Part shown: positions 1 to 8,682 of the stretch, in pieces
Position numbering within the stretch: position 1 is the stretch's first letter
Layout of the letters: each line of letters opens with the position of its first letter
DNA from: Aristaeella hokkaidonensis
Lineage (GTDB): Bacteria > Bacillota > Clostridia > Christensenellales > Aristaeellaceae
DNA length: 64,000 nucleotides
Direction of reading: 5' to 3'
Assembly: GCF_018128945.1 (NCBI RefSeq)
Contig: NZ_CP068393.1
Span: forward strand, 434,001 to 498,000
Translations under genes and position numbers: made by a program
The notes under the pieces: generated by a model
Databases searched by the model: none
Told to the model about the DNA's origin: nothing
Seen by the model: the letters and a program-made list of their open reading frames with translations, nothing else

Positions 1-26
1 CCCGCAGCCGAATGAGAGGCTGCGGG
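1..26 (-). terminator. Terminator-like hairpin at window edge
   Basis: Nine-base arms (1-9 and 18-26) enclose an 8-base loop, 29 bases past the stop codon of the leftward gene that ends at 55. This fits a terminator for the MMPL operon. The T-run expected on the minus strand would lie beyond the window, so it cannot be checked. Confidence 0.45.
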
Positions 27-54
27 CACATATTGTACAATCGATTATTCTTTT

Positions 55-1965
55 TTATTTCAAGTCAGTCCGGATCAGATACAGCGTTGTGGCCTGGATT
101 CCTTCCGGAATGAGATCATAATGGGAACTCTGTGCTGCGTCACGGGTTTCCTCGAAAATCCTGAGGGCATCCGGCAGGGTGTCTTCCGCGTACGGAAGCA
201 GGGAACGGGCCAGATCGGCTTCGGCGTCCAGGATGGACTGCTTCAGCAGCTGCGTGCCGTTTGTATAGAGGTTGTCCGCACCCTGGGCCAGCTGCGCAGC
301 GCCGTCTTTCAACTGTACCAGTCCGGCGTTCAGCTTTCCGGCACCTTCTGCAGCCTGTGCTGTTCCATCTGTATATGCCTTTAATCCGTTTACGAATGTG
401 CTGACCTGATCCAGCTTTGTTTTGAGAGCGGTCAGACTGTCCGCAGCTTTCTGGGCTTCCGCCAGCTTTGCCTGGACTTTTTCATCCGAGGCCAGATACT
501 TCTCAACATTCTCTCTGACAAGCTCTTCTTTTTTCTCCTGAATCGCAGCATCGATTTTTGCAGCTGTTTCTTTTGCGGCCATCTGGGTATCCACAGCCCC
601 GTTGACCTGGGCGGCCTGATCGGCAGTTATCTTTCCTGCTTTAACCGCAGACGTATACTGTTCCACGGTGAGACCCGGCTGTACCTTCTCAAGGACGGTT
701 TCCAATACTTTTGCTTTTACCGCTTCCTCCACACCGGCCTTGATCTGCGATTCCTGCGCGTCAACTTTCGGACGGACGACGGCCTCCACCTGTCCGTATG
801 CAGCTGTTTTCAGCGCGTCAGGATCCAGCTGTGAGAGAACTGCGTCCAGTGCCGCTGTATAGTTTTCAGCCGTCAGGGCAGGGAGCGTGATGCCTGCGGC
901 GTCCAGTCCGGAAGCGGCAATCTGTGCGTTCGCGGTTTCCAGAATGGCGGCAAAGACCGTGTCTGCTCCTGTGTTCAGTGCTTCGTTGTTCTGCGTTAAT
1001 GCGGTCAGGCCGCTGCCCAGCGTGGCCATACCGTCTGAAAGGGCAACAACTCCGCTGGCTTCTGTGCCTTCATCCGTGGAAGCTTCGATGCCATACAAAG
1101 CCTTTGTTCCGTCCGCCAGCTGCTTTGCACCATCATCCAGCTGAACCAGGCCGTTGTTGAGCTCATTGAGTTTCTGTGCAAGATCCTTCGTCTTCCCGGT
1201 TGTTTCGGGCAGGACTTCATTCCGGCTCATCGCAGACAGGACTGCCTTTGCCTCGTCCAGTTCGTTGTGCAGATCTGTATCAACTTTACCGTCAATGGTG
1301 TCGCAGGCAAGCCGGATGGGGTCAGAGGATACGAAGGTCATCATCCAGCCCAGATCTGTGTGATCCGCGTGGAAGGAAGCGGAAAAGGAAGCAGGAAGCT
1401 CCAGGGACGCGTCTGCACAGGGCAGGGCACAGCCTACAAGGATCTGCCTTCCCATTTCGGTGATCACAGAGGCGTTTTCCGCCTTCAGGCCGGAAACTCC
1501 GCTTTCAGGCAGCAGCATCGCAGTCACAGCCAGTGCCGGTACAGATTCGTTTGCCTGATAAGAGACTGTCAGAACCGCTTCGCCTTCCCGGTTCTTCAGC
1601 TCGGCGGGGGAGACAGTTTCGCCATCCAGGGTAATCGTCACGACCGGCACCAGGGCAGGCGCTTTATCAGAAGATCCCTGATAAATGATATCCCTGCCGT
1701 CAGCCTGCCAGGTCAGCGTGCTGCCGTCGAGAGAGAAGGTTTCTTTTCCTCCCAGGTTTTCAATGCCTGTCAGGAGGGTCTGATCTGTAATGGTGTCCAA
1801 GCCGTCCGGGTTTTCAAGCCGGATACTATCTGTAATGGAGGTTACGGTTCCGTCAGCACCGGCAACCACATATACTTTTTCCTGTTTGTTTACTTCCGCT
1901 GTTGCGGATACACATCCCAGCACCAACAGGATCGCAAGGATCATTGCAACTGTCTTTTTACACAT
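55..1965 (-). CDS. Secreted/anchored coiled-coil protein with xxxLxxG heptads, partner of MMPL transporter
   Basis: This 636-residue protein has an N-terminal signal sequence with Cys18. Lipoprotein processing or cleavage after an A-x-A site near residues 20-23 are both possible. Residues around 265-300 and 530-590 carry repeated xxxLxxG heptads (LVQLDDG, QLADG, LVQLKDG, QLAQG), the pattern of the YhgE/Pip-type coiled-coil regions that often accompany MMPL exporters. An Ala/Lys/Glu-rich helical stretch lies between them. The ATG at 1965 was chosen because AGGAG sits 10 bases upstream; a TTG three codons earlier is too close to it. It lies 22 bases after the MMPL gene, so the two are probably co-transcribed under the divergent TetR regulator. 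The biochemical role is unknown; a periplasmic-side adaptor or envelope factor is an inference. Confidence 0.7.
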   Translation of the reverse strand: MCKKTVAMILAILLVLGCVSATAEVNKQEKVYVVAGADGTVTSITDSIRLENPDGLDTITDQTLLTGIENLGGKETFSLDGSTLTWQADGRDIIYQGSSDKAPALVPVVTITLDGETVSPAELKNREGEAVLTVSYQANESVPALAVTAMLLPESGVSGLKAENASVITEMGRQILVGCALPCADASLELPASFSASFHADHTDLGWMMTFVSSDPIRLACDTIDGKVDTDLHNELDEAKAVLSAMSRNEVLPETTGKTKDLAQKLNELNNGLVQLDDGAKQLADGTKALYGIEASTDEGTEASGVVALSDGMATLGSGLTALTQNNEALNTGADTVFAAILETANAQIAASGLDAAGITLPALTAENYTAALDAVLSQLDPDALKTAAYGQVEAVVRPKVDAQESQIKAGVEEAVKAKVLETVLEKVQPGLTVEQYTSAVKAGKITADQAAQVNGAVDTQMAAKETAAKIDAAIQEKKEELVRENVEKYLASDEKVQAKLAEAQKAADSLTALKTKLDQVSTFVNGLKAYTDGTAQAAEGAGKLNAGLVQLKDGAAQLAQGADNLYTNGTQLLKQSILDAEADLARSLLPYAEDTLPDALRIFEETRDAAQSSHYDLIPEGIQATTLYLIRTDLK

Positions 1966-1987
1966 AACGATCAATCTCCTTTCCCGT

Positions 1988-4054
1988 TCAGCGGGCAGAT
2001 TTCATATCAAGCGTGGTATGCACAATGAACTTATCCAGAAGCAGCAGCATTGCCGGCAGCAGGAAGAGAACAACCGCCACCGAGAGCAGTGCGCCGCGGG
2101 CGATCAGCCGGCACATGGAAGAAATAATATCCACGTTGGAATACAGGCCGACGCCGTAGGTTGCCGCGAAGAATCCGAGGCCGCTGACCAGAATGCTCTG
2201 GGCGGCAGAAGCAACTGCTTTTTCAACAGCTTCCTTCTTATCCAGACCGGAAAGCCTGTTCTGCTTGTACCGGGTCGTCATCAGGATGGCGTAGTCCACG
2301 GTCGCACCCAGCTGGATGGTCGAGATCAGAATCGGACCGACAAAAGGCAGTTCCGTGCCGAAATAATACGGAATGCACAGGTTGGCGGCGATTGCAAGCT
2401 CAATGATGGCCACAAGCAATACAGGCAGCGAGAAAGACTTCTGGACCAGCAGAATGATGACGAAGATCGCGATGATGGAGATCAGGCTAACGACGGTGAA
2501 ATCATGATCTGTGCAGGAAATCAGGTCTTTTGTGCAGGGTGCTTCGCCGATCAGCATCCCGCCTTTATCATATTTCTTCAGCACGGCGTTGAGACTGTCA
2601 ATCTGTGCATTTACCTCATCCGAGGAAATCACGTAGGCTGAATTGATCAGCATCAACTGGTACCGGCCGCCCTTAACCAGCGACAGAATATCTTCCGGAA
2701 CAAAGGATTCGGGAATGCCCGCGCCGAGCAGGCTGTCGATCCCAATAACATCCTTTACACCGTCGACCTGCTTCATTTCATCTGTCATATCCCGGACATC
2801 TTTCTGGGATACGCCTGAGTCCACCAGGAGCAGGTGTGTTGTGGCCATGTCGAAATTATCAGCCAGCTTATGGTTGGCGATGATTGACGGAAGAGTTTGC
2901 GGCATGACCTTGCTCATGTCATAGTAGACATGGTTGTTCGCATAACCATAGAAGGCAGGAACGATCATGATTACAAGTACAATGCAGAGCGCTTTATAAT
3001 GCCGGACGACAAACCTTCCGATCCCCCCGACATCGGGAAGCAGCGGCTTGTGCGCCGTTTTTTCGATGACGCCATCCAGCAGGCGGATGACGCAGGGCAG
3101 CAGCAATACGGTTCCCAGCAGGCCCAGCACAACGCCCTTGCTCATCACGATGCCCAGATCCTTGCCCAGTGTAAAGCTCATGAAGCAGATAGAGACGAAG
3201 CCCGCGATGGTCGTCAGGCTGGAACCCAGGATTGACGTAAAGGTCATATGGACAGCTTCAGCCATCGCTTCATCTTTATCGGCAATCTTTTCCTTCTGCT
3301 CCTTATAGCTGTGCCACAGGAAGATGGAATAGTCCAGCGTGACACCCAGCTGCAGTACCGCGGCGACTGCCTTGGTTATGTAGCTGATCTCTCCCAGGAA
3401 GTAATTTGTTCCCATGTTCCAGAGAACCGATATCCCGATGCAAGCCAGGAAGATCAGCGGCAGCAGGAAAGAATCCATTGTGATCATCAGCACGACCGCG
3501 CACAGCGCCACAGCGATCGCAATATAAATGCCTTCCTGCTCCTCCACAAGCTGCTTTGTGTCGGTCACGACGGCGGACAAGCCGGAAACAAAGCACTTTT
3601 GTCCGGCTGTTTCGCGGATCTGCCGGATTGCTTCCATGGTCTCTTCTGAAGAGGAACCTTCATCGAAGAAAACAGCTGTCAGCATGCAATCACCGCGGCT
3701 GAACCGATCCCGGATATCTGAAGGGATGATATCCAGCGGAATCATTCCCTTTGTCAGGGAAGCATAACCAACCACGGAATCCACATGGGGGATTTCCCTG
3801 ACGGTGTTTTCCATATCCTCCTGCTCCCGGATGGTCATCCCATCAGTGACCAGAAGGGAGAATGCGCCCTTGCCGAAATCCTTCAGCAGGATTTCCTGAC
3901 CCTGGACGGTTTCAAGATCCTGGGGCAGGTAATATAACAGGTCGTATTTAGTTCTGGTTGCGGCCATTCCCAGTACGGACGGGATCATCAGTGCCAGGCA
4001 CAGGATGATCACCAGGATCCGGTGACTGATCAGCCACTTTGTGAACCTTTTCAC
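1988..4054 (-). CDS. MMPL/RND-family exporter (YdfJ-like)
   Basis: This is a 688-residue polytopic membrane protein with the duplicated RND/MMPL plan: one transmembrane helix, a large external loop, a helix bundle, then the same arrangement again. Each half has a conserved Gly-x-x-x-Asp-Tyr helix (QLGVTLDYS and QLGATVDYA), the likely proton-relay aspartates of this family. The length fits the single-polypeptide Gram-positive MMPL class, which exports lipids, peptides or drugs; the substrate here cannot be deduced. Translation starts at a GTG preceded by TAGGAGGAAGG. It is the first gene of a leftward pair and faces a TetR gene across 194 bases with overlapping promoters, a typical arrangement for a regulator controlling an efflux system. 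Confidence 0.85.
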   Translation of the reverse strand: MKRFTKWLISHRILVIILCLALMIPSVLGMAATRTKYDLLYYLPQDLETVQGQEILLKDFGKGAFSLLVTDGMTIREQEDMENTVREIPHVDSVVGYASLTKGMIPLDIIPSDIRDRFSRGDCMLTAVFFDEGSSSEETMEAIRQIRETAGQKCFVSGLSAVVTDTKQLVEEQEGIYIAIAVALCAVVLMITMDSFLLPLIFLACIGISVLWNMGTNYFLGEISYITKAVAAVLQLGVTLDYSIFLWHSYKEQKEKIADKDEAMAEAVHMTFTSILGSSLTTIAGFVSICFMSFTLGKDLGIVMSKGVVLGLLGTVLLLPCVIRLLDGVIEKTAHKPLLPDVGGIGRFVVRHYKALCIVLVIMIVPAFYGYANNHVYYDMSKVMPQTLPSIIANHKLADNFDMATTHLLLVDSGVSQKDVRDMTDEMKQVDGVKDVIGIDSLLGAGIPESFVPEDILSLVKGGRYQLMLINSAYVISSDEVNAQIDSLNAVLKKYDKGGMLIGEAPCTKDLISCTDHDFTVVSLISIIAIFVIILLVQKSFSLPVLLVAIIELAIAANLCIPYYFGTELPFVGPILISTIQLGATVDYAILMTTRYKQNRLSGLDKKEAVEKAVASAAQSILVSGLGFFAATYGVGLYSNVDIISSMCRLIARGALLSVAVVLFLLPAMLLLLDKFIVHTTLDMKSAR

Positions 4055-4092
4055 GTTTCCTTCCTCCTAAACCGAAGATTTAGAACACAATG

Positions 4093-4121
4093 TTGACTAT
4101 CTCAACGCAGCGAATTATAAT
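4093..4121 (+). promoter_or_regulatory. Promoter of the TetR gene
   Basis: TTGACT (4093-4098) and TATAAT (4116-4121) are separated by 17 bases, a strong sigma-A-type promoter. Its -10 box overlaps the -10 box of the leftward MMPL promoter. Confidence 0.8.
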
Positions 4122-4142
4122 AATCTGCGTGATTGAAATCAA
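4114..4142 (-). promoter_or_regulatory. Promoter of the MMPL operon
   Basis: On the minus strand, TTGATT (4142-4137) and TATAAT (4119-4114) are 17 bases apart. The two divergent promoters share the dyad TTATAATAA, so polymerase can probably occupy only one at a time. Confidence 0.75.
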
Positions 4143-4157
4143 TAATCAATTTGATTA
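4143..4157. promoter_or_regulatory. Candidate TetR operator palindrome
   Basis: TAATCAATTTGATTA is a perfect 7-1-7 palindrome. It touches the -35 box of the MMPL promoter and lies in the untranslated leader of the TetR transcript, so a repressor bound here could control both directions. Further AATCAA copies flank it. The assignment to the adjacent TetR protein is an inference from position. Confidence 0.55.
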
Positions 4158-4248
4158 TCAATCGTTTGTTAATCAACATCGATCGGAACGGGCAGACGTT
4201 ATCCGACAGATCAGGATAAAACTGTTGAGAAAGAAGGCAGGGGTATTT

Positions 4249-4818
4249 ATGGAAACAAAGAAAGAAGACCGCCGCGTCCGCCGCACAAAAAAACTGCTGA
4301 CGCAGGCATTGACGCAGCTGCTTCAGCAGAAACAGGTAAATGAGATCACGGTCAAGGAACTGACAGATCTTGCCGATATGAACCGGGGCACATTTTACCT
4401 GTATTATAAAGATATTTTCGATATGCTTGAAAAGATAGAAGATGAACTCTTTGAAAACCTGAACGGGATCATTGCTTTGCCGGAAAACACGGAGGTTTCC
4501 GAGCAGGCCAGGCCGATCCTGCGGGATTTGTTTACCTTTATTGAAGACAACCAGGAGATGTGCAGGGTTCTGCTGAGCCCCAACGGAGATATGAATTTCC
4601 TTCACCGGCTGAATGAGGTCATGCGGGAAAGGTGCCTTCATCTGTATAAATCCGCGGAACCGAAAGGTTCTGTAGATGAGTTTGACTACCATTACAGCTT
4701 TATCGTTTTCGGCTGCGCGGGAATTATCCGTTCGTGGGTGAACCGCGGCTGCCCGGAAGCCGCTGAAGAAATGGCCGAACTAACCAGCAGGATGATCCTG
4801 AGCGGCGGCCTGTCATGA
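4249..4818 (+). CDS. TetR-family transcriptional regulator
   Basis: This 189-residue protein has an N-terminal TetR helix-turn-helix at about residues 8-55 (VKELTDLADMNRGTFYLYY is the recognition region). Its C-terminal ligand domain resembles the TetR_C_7 group seen in DhaS-like regulators. The ATG at 4249 follows a purine-rich GGCAGGGG site, and homologous helix 1 begins just after it; an upstream extension of the frame runs through the promoter and is not coding. It is divergent from the MMPL exporter operon and probably represses it. The ligand is unknown. Its last 6 bases overlap the end of the convergent CPBP gene. Confidence 0.85.
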   Translation: METKKEDRRVRRTKKLLTQALTQLLQQKQVNEITVKELTDLADMNRGTFYLYYKDIFDMLEKIEDELFENLNGIIALPENTEVSEQARPILRDLFTFIEDNQEMCRVLLSPNGDMNFLHRLNEVMRERCLHLYKSAEPKGSVDEFDYHYSFIVFGCAGIIRSWVNRGCPEAAEEMAELTSRMILSGGLS

Positions 4819-5670
4819 TTCCATGCAGCCGGCTTTAATATGAAGCCTGCGTTTATCCTGCCTGTCCGCGGCAAACCACAGGATAAGAGCAGCGGCCAGC
4901 CAGAGAATCCGGAATACATTGGCGGAAAGATCGCCCGGGAAGGGATCGAACAGAGCGTTCCAGTCAAAGATTACGCCGATTGAGTCAATAAATGCGTGAT
5001 ATACCGCGCAGGCAATGATGCTTTTTGTCGCCTTATAGATGGCCGCCAGGGTAAAGGCCCAGATCAGAATTGTGATTCCGAAACCGATCATGCTGTCTCC
5101 GTAATGGTGAGACGTTGGATCAAGCCATACCGGATAATGCCATGCATACCAGATGACGGAAGTGGTCAGGACGGAAAAGGGGAAGGGCATCCTTTTCTCC
5201 ATTTCAGGCTGGAGCAGTCCCCGCCAGCCGGTTTCCTCGGCGATGCCGACAAAAGGAATCATGACGATAAAGAGCAGCGGAAGCATGTACCATGCCGTGC
5301 CGTTGGGCTTACCAAATAAGATTGCATATATGAGGGTAAACAGGCAAAACCCGCCGGTGATCAGAATGGTTTTTCCCTTATCCTCCGTGTACATGATATT
5401 GCTGAACAACTGCTTTACGCTGATTTTGTCCCTGACCAGGGAGATGATCAATACAGCAATAAAAGGCGTCGGCGTGGAAAACAGTAAGCCGATGATTACA
5501 TACAGCACATAGCCGACTGATACAGCACCTGTTTTGCTATAAGCAACAGAATACGGCAGCAGCCAGACATGCAGTGTGACATAACAAAAGGCTGAAAGTG
5601 CGGCTACCAGCAGCAAATACCACAGCAGCCTGCCTGAGTAAATTGAGTTTTGTGTCTTATCGTTTACCAT
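4813..5670 (-). CDS. CPBP-family intramembrane metalloprotease
   Basis: This 285-residue protein has about eight hydrophobic segments and the CPBP (CAAX protease and bacteriocin-processing) motifs: EETGWR at 145-150 (motif 1 glutamates), a histidine in WYAWHYP at 178, and a further H in the C-terminal AVYHAF segment. These residues would bind the catalytic metal in the membrane. Family members process prenylated proteins or bacteriocins, or act in immunity; the substrate here is unknown. The ATG at 5670 was chosen because AGGAG precedes it by 7 bases. An in-frame extension upstream to 5901 is Cys-rich and lacks a ribosome site. The 3' end overlaps the TetR gene tail to tail. Confidence 0.82.
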   Translation of the reverse strand: MVNDKTQNSIYSGRLLWYLLLVAALSAFCYVTLHVWLLPYSVAYSKTGAVSVGYVLYVIIGLLFSTPTPFIAVLIISLVRDKISVKQLFSNIMYTEDKGKTILITGGFCLFTLIYAILFGKPNGTAWYMLPLLFIVMIPFVGIAEETGWRGLLQPEMEKRMPFPFSVLTTSVIWYAWHYPVWLDPTSHHYGDSMIGFGITILIWAFTLAAIYKATKSIIACAVYHAFIDSIGVIFDWNALFDPFPGDLSANVFRILWLAAALILWFAADRQDKRRLHIKAGCMES

Positions 5671-5823
5671 GGAATTTCTCCTTCCTTTCTGTGTGGTACG
5701 CTGGTTAGACGGAGATGTTCCGGTTTCGTTACAACAAAATTTTTTTATCAAAAAAGGACGTTCTGACCATGGACAGTTACACAAATGTGTATCCAAAAGC
5801 GTACGGATATAACAGCACAATCC

Positions 5824-5852
5824 TTGACAACAACTGCACAAAGGGAGACAAT
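5824..5852 (+). promoter_or_regulatory. Candidate promoter of the GH18 gene
   Basis: A consensus TTGACA (5824-5829) is followed after 17 bases by GACAAT (5847-5852), a weak -10 match. The rest of the 252-base divergent spacer (5671-5922) shows no other clear signal apart from the ribosome site GGAGGG at 5910-5915. Confidence 0.45.
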
Positions 5853-5922
5853 TACGATCAATTCCAGGTGTGATAGAATGAGCCCAACAAGGGGACAACA
5901 ATTACATTTGGAGGGATGAATA

Positions 5923-7137
5923 ATGAAGAAGCTCCTTTGCGTGTTACTGACTGCTGCCCTGCTCTGTGCCCTTTTCCTGGGCGGCGCCTGTGCCGAAACG
6001 AAGAAAGAGGAACCCGGCGTGACTGTTTACTTCCCGAACTGGAACATCTATTCCGACAGCCGGCAGGATGTGAACGGCCTGCCGTGGGATCGAATCGACT
6101 GCGTGAACCACGCTTTCTGGGAAGTCATTCCCCAGGACGGCGGATTCGCTATCGTGTCCACCGATCCCTGGGCGGATACGGATCCGGACAACCCCGTAGC
6201 CCATTTCGCCCAGTATGCGGAATGCGCGGAGAAATATCCTGACAAGCAGATCCTGATCTCCATCGGCGGATGGACAGACTCCGGTCACTTCTCCGAGATG
6301 GCGCTGACCAAGGAAAGCCGCGGATCCTTTATCCAGAGCTGCCTGGATACCCTGGACGCTTATCCTTTCCTGTCCGGCCTGGACATCGACTGGGAGTACC
6401 CCGGTGTGGAACGTGAACCCGAGGATGAAAGCGACGAAGGCTGCCCGGTGGTGGGCGACGACTGGACCAACTACACCCTGATGCTGAAAGAGCTCCGTGA
6501 AGCACTGGATGAGCATTTCGGCGAAGGAAAGAAGATCCTGACCGTGTGTGCCGGCGCCTCTGTCGGCTGGTCCCTGAGCAAGCAGGATTACGCTTCCCTG
6601 CATCCCTATGTGGACAAGATCAACCTGATGACCTATGACATGGCCGGCTCCTGGGAGGAGAACACGGGCCATCATACGGCGCTGCTGGGTGAAGTTTCCG
6701 CGGATACGGCCGTGAAATACCTGCTGGAGCAGGGTGTGCCGGCGGAAAAGATCACGATCGGTTCTCCGCTGTACAGCCATGGCTGGAAGATGCGTGAAGC
6801 GGCGGAAGAAACCGTTGGCGCTCCCGCTGACGCGATTGACGATATGACCTGGCATGACATTATGGCGATCGAGCAGGCTGCTGTGCCGGAAGGAATGCCC
6901 GGATGGCATAAGGGCTATGACGCGGAAAAGGGCGCTGCCTGGCTGTGGAACGACAATCCGGAAGCTCCCGAATACCTTGACTTCATCACCTATGAAAGCA
7001 CCGAGTCCCTGGCGGCGAAGCTGGACTATATCAAGGCCAACGGACTGGGCGGCCTGATCATCTGGGAAGTGCACGGCGACAGCATCGACAACGATTGGCC
7101 GATGATCACACAGATGCACAAGGGACTGCAACCCTGA
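5923..7137 (+). CDS. Secreted GH18 family glycosidase (chitinase-like)
   Basis: This 404-residue protein has a signal peptide of about 24 residues (cleavage near GACA-ET) followed by one GH18 TIM-barrel domain filling the rest. The family signatures are SIGGW (113-117) and the catalytic DxDxE at D154, D156 and E158, with E158 as the acid/base residue. A downstream MTYDM strand and a C-terminal tryptophan (IIWEVHGD) also fit. GH18 enzymes cleave beta-1,4-GlcNAc linkages in chitin or peptidoglycan-derived glycans. No carbohydrate-binding or cell-wall anchor domain is present, so it is probably released. The start is supported by GGAGGG 7 bases upstream. It forms a single-gene unit closed by a strong terminator. 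Confidence 0.92.
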   Translation: MKKLLCVLLTAALLCALFLGGACAETKKEEPGVTVYFPNWNIYSDSRQDVNGLPWDRIDCVNHAFWEVIPQDGGFAIVSTDPWADTDPDNPVAHFAQYAECAEKYPDKQILISIGGWTDSGHFSEMALTKESRGSFIQSCLDTLDAYPFLSGLDIDWEYPGVEREPEDESDEGCPVVGDDWTNYTLMLKELREALDEHFGEGKKILTVCAGASVGWSLSKQDYASLHPYVDKINLMTYDMAGSWEENTGHHTALLGEVSADTAVKYLLEQGVPAEKITIGSPLYSHGWKMREAAEETVGAPADAIDDMTWHDIMAIEQAAVPEGMPGWHKGYDAEKGAAWLWNDNPEAPEYLDFITYESTESLAAKLDYIKANGLGGLIIWEVHGDSIDNDWPMITQMHKGLQP

Positions 7138-7153
7138 AGGGTTATCAAAAAGT

Positions 7154-7190
7154 AAAAAACTCTGGCGGCCTGATGACCGCCAGAGTTTTT
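7154..7190 (+). terminator. Intrinsic terminator after GH18 gene
   Basis: Ten-base arms (7159-7168 and 7177-7186) are preceded by an A-run and followed by TTTTT. It lies 16 bases past the GH18 stop and could also work for the convergent gene ending at 7208. Confidence 0.9.
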
Positions 7191-7207
7191 ATATCGGGCT
7201 GCAACGC

Positions 7208-7873
7208 TTATTGAGCAGGGATATCGACAGGGGACATTTCGATGCCCAAAGGCTGGAGCAATGCCTGGATTGTTTCCTGGGATTCTGCTTCCGCTTCACT
7301 CAGAACGAGGAACATGCCGGTGGCATGATGCCAGCTCAAAGTGACCAATACAGGCACTCCCTTTTCAAAAAGGAACAGATAGTATACGGGTTCTTCAATT
7401 TCCAGTTCAGGCATGTTCATAATGGCCTGCAGCGCAGAGGTGAGGGAAAGAATATCGACTCCCTTCTGACCGTTGATGATATTGGAAAGGGCGGTGATGC
7501 CGCTGGCCCGGGCCAGGAGCTGCTCCTGCAGGGCAGGGGAAAGGGCGTTAAACTTTTCCTGCTCGCTTTCGGACATCATCATTTTCAGCCATCCCATTGG
7601 GTCTGCCTGTTTCAGGCTGTATACGGCAACAGGCTTGTCATAGTCGCCTGTGTTGAACGTTGTCTCAAGCGTATCCAGATTGGCACTGGCAGACATGAAT
7701 ATTTCCAGATAATCCCGGCTCTGTACCATTTCATTCATCACACTGACAACCTTAAGGCCGGTTTCATAGAAGTCCGGAGTGGCGGCTGCTTCTTCTTCCG
7801 CCAGACAATATGTGCAGGACAGACAGAAGATCATGGCGCAAAGCAGTGCCATTATTTTTTTACAGTTTTTCAT
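7208..7873 (-). CDS. Small secreted protein of unknown function
   Basis: This 221-residue protein begins with a clear signal peptide (basic start, hydrophobic core, cleavage near YCLA-EE). No known domain is recognised in the mature part, which is mostly helical and ends in a mixed segment with a hydrophobic YYLFLFEKGVPVLVTL strand. The ATG at 7873 was chosen because AAAGGAGGT lies 7 bases upstream. An ATG 11 codons earlier has no such site. It lies downstream of the PfpI-like gene in the same direction, across 57 bases with a weak inverted repeat at 7905-7934. The gene probably encodes an exported factor of a clade-specific family. Confidence 0.65.
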   Translation of the reverse strand: MKNCKKIMALLCAMIFCLSCTYCLAEEEAAATPDFYETGLKVVSVMNEMVQSRDYLEIFMSASANLDTLETTFNTGDYDKPVAVYSLKQADPMGWLKMMMSESEQEKFNALSPALQEQLLARASGITALSNIINGQKGVDILSLTSALQAIMNMPELEIEEPVYYLFLFEKGVPVLVTLSWHHATGMFLVLSEAEAESQETIQALLQPLGIEMSPVDIPAQ

Positions 7874-7930
7874 TGTTTCTACCTCCTTTAATGAAAAACG
7901 ATTCATAAGTTTTCCCCTTTTACCGGGGAC

Positions 7931-8524
7931 TTATCTGAACCCCATGCCGAACCTGACGGTATCTGCTTTCTCTTTGCCCAGAAGTCTTTCAAGCATTTCG
8001 AAAGCGACCGCCGGAGCAGTCTGGGGACAGTAAGACGTAATAATATTCCCATCGGTTACCACGGGCTCGTTGATCACATTGACACCAAAGCCGGTCAGCT
8101 CTTTCTGCCTGTAGCCATCCGCCAGATGATAGGTAGTGGCATTCCTTCCTGCCAGGACGCCGCTTTTGCCTATGGGAAGCGCCGCAACGCATACGCTTGC
8201 GATGACCTTTTCATGATTATTGAATTCCCGGATCAGTTCCAGGAAGCGTTCGTTATAGGCTTCTTCAAAATATCCGTAGAGGTGATCCCCGCCTGGAATG
8301 GCCAGGGCGTCATATTCTTCAGCATGAATATCCCAGATTAACTTGTCTGTCTTAATTTCAGTGTTCCAGAAAGCACTGGGAACAGAAGCATTAAAGCCAC
8401 AGGTATCCAGTTCAATATCATAACCGTATTCGCTTTTTGCCCATCCGACAACGTCATAGAAGGGGGCGAATTCCATCATTTCAAAGCCTTTACAGCAAAA
8501 CAAAAGTACTTTCATATCGTGCAT
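7931..8524 (-). CDS. DJ-1/PfpI family protein
   Basis: This 197-residue protein is a single DJ-1/PfpI (class I glutamine amidotransferase-like) domain. It starts MKVLLFCCKGFE, has a conserved acidic residue near 18-20, a PGGDHLYGY turn (78-86), and a nucleophile elbow ASVCVAAL with Cys112. Proteins of this superfamily act as deglycases, chaperones or cysteine peptidases; the sequence does not separate these. A GGAAGG site precedes the ATG at 8524 and a good promoter lies 55 bases upstream. It is encoded in the cytoplasm, as no signal peptide is seen. Confidence 0.85.
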   Translation of the reverse strand: MHDMKVLLFCCKGFEMMEFAPFYDVVGWAKSEYGYDIELDTCGFNASVPSAFWNTEIKTDKLIWDIHAEEYDALAIPGGDHLYGYFEEAYNERFLELIREFNNHEKVIASVCVAALPIGKSGVLAGRNATTYHLADGYRQKELTGFGVNVINEPVVTDGNIITSYCPQTAPAVAFEMLERLLGKEKADTVRFGMGFR

Positions 8525-8578
8525 ATTGATCCTTCCGGTTTCCTGTTTCCAGACATGACAGGCTCAGGAACAGAAACC

Positions 8579-8608
8579 ATCATACCAAATTCAGCTATAT
8601 CAAGTCAA
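8579..8608 (-). promoter_or_regulatory. Promoter of the PfpI-like gene
   Basis: On the minus strand TTGACT (8608-8603) and TATGAT (8584-8579) are separated by 18 bases, about 55 bases before the ATG of the DJ-1/PfpI gene. Confidence 0.7.
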
Positions 8609-8644
8609 AAAGAGGCGGAGGCGAGGCTGCCAGAGCAGAGCAGA

Positions 8645-8669
8645 TAAAAAAGAGGCCCCAAGGGGCCTC
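8645..8669 (-). terminator. Intrinsic terminator after HAD gene
   Basis: GAGGCCCC/GGGGCCTC arms (8652-8659, 8662-8669) with a two-base loop are followed on the minus strand by seven T residues. It closes the HTH-methyltransferase/HAD operon. Confidence 0.9.
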
Positions 8670-8682
8670 AGGATAAAGCTAT

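Noticed and set aside
4090..4248. N-terminal extension of the TetR protein by 53 codons
   Set aside because: It crosses the promoter and operator and has no ribosome site; the HTH starts normally after the ATG at 4249.
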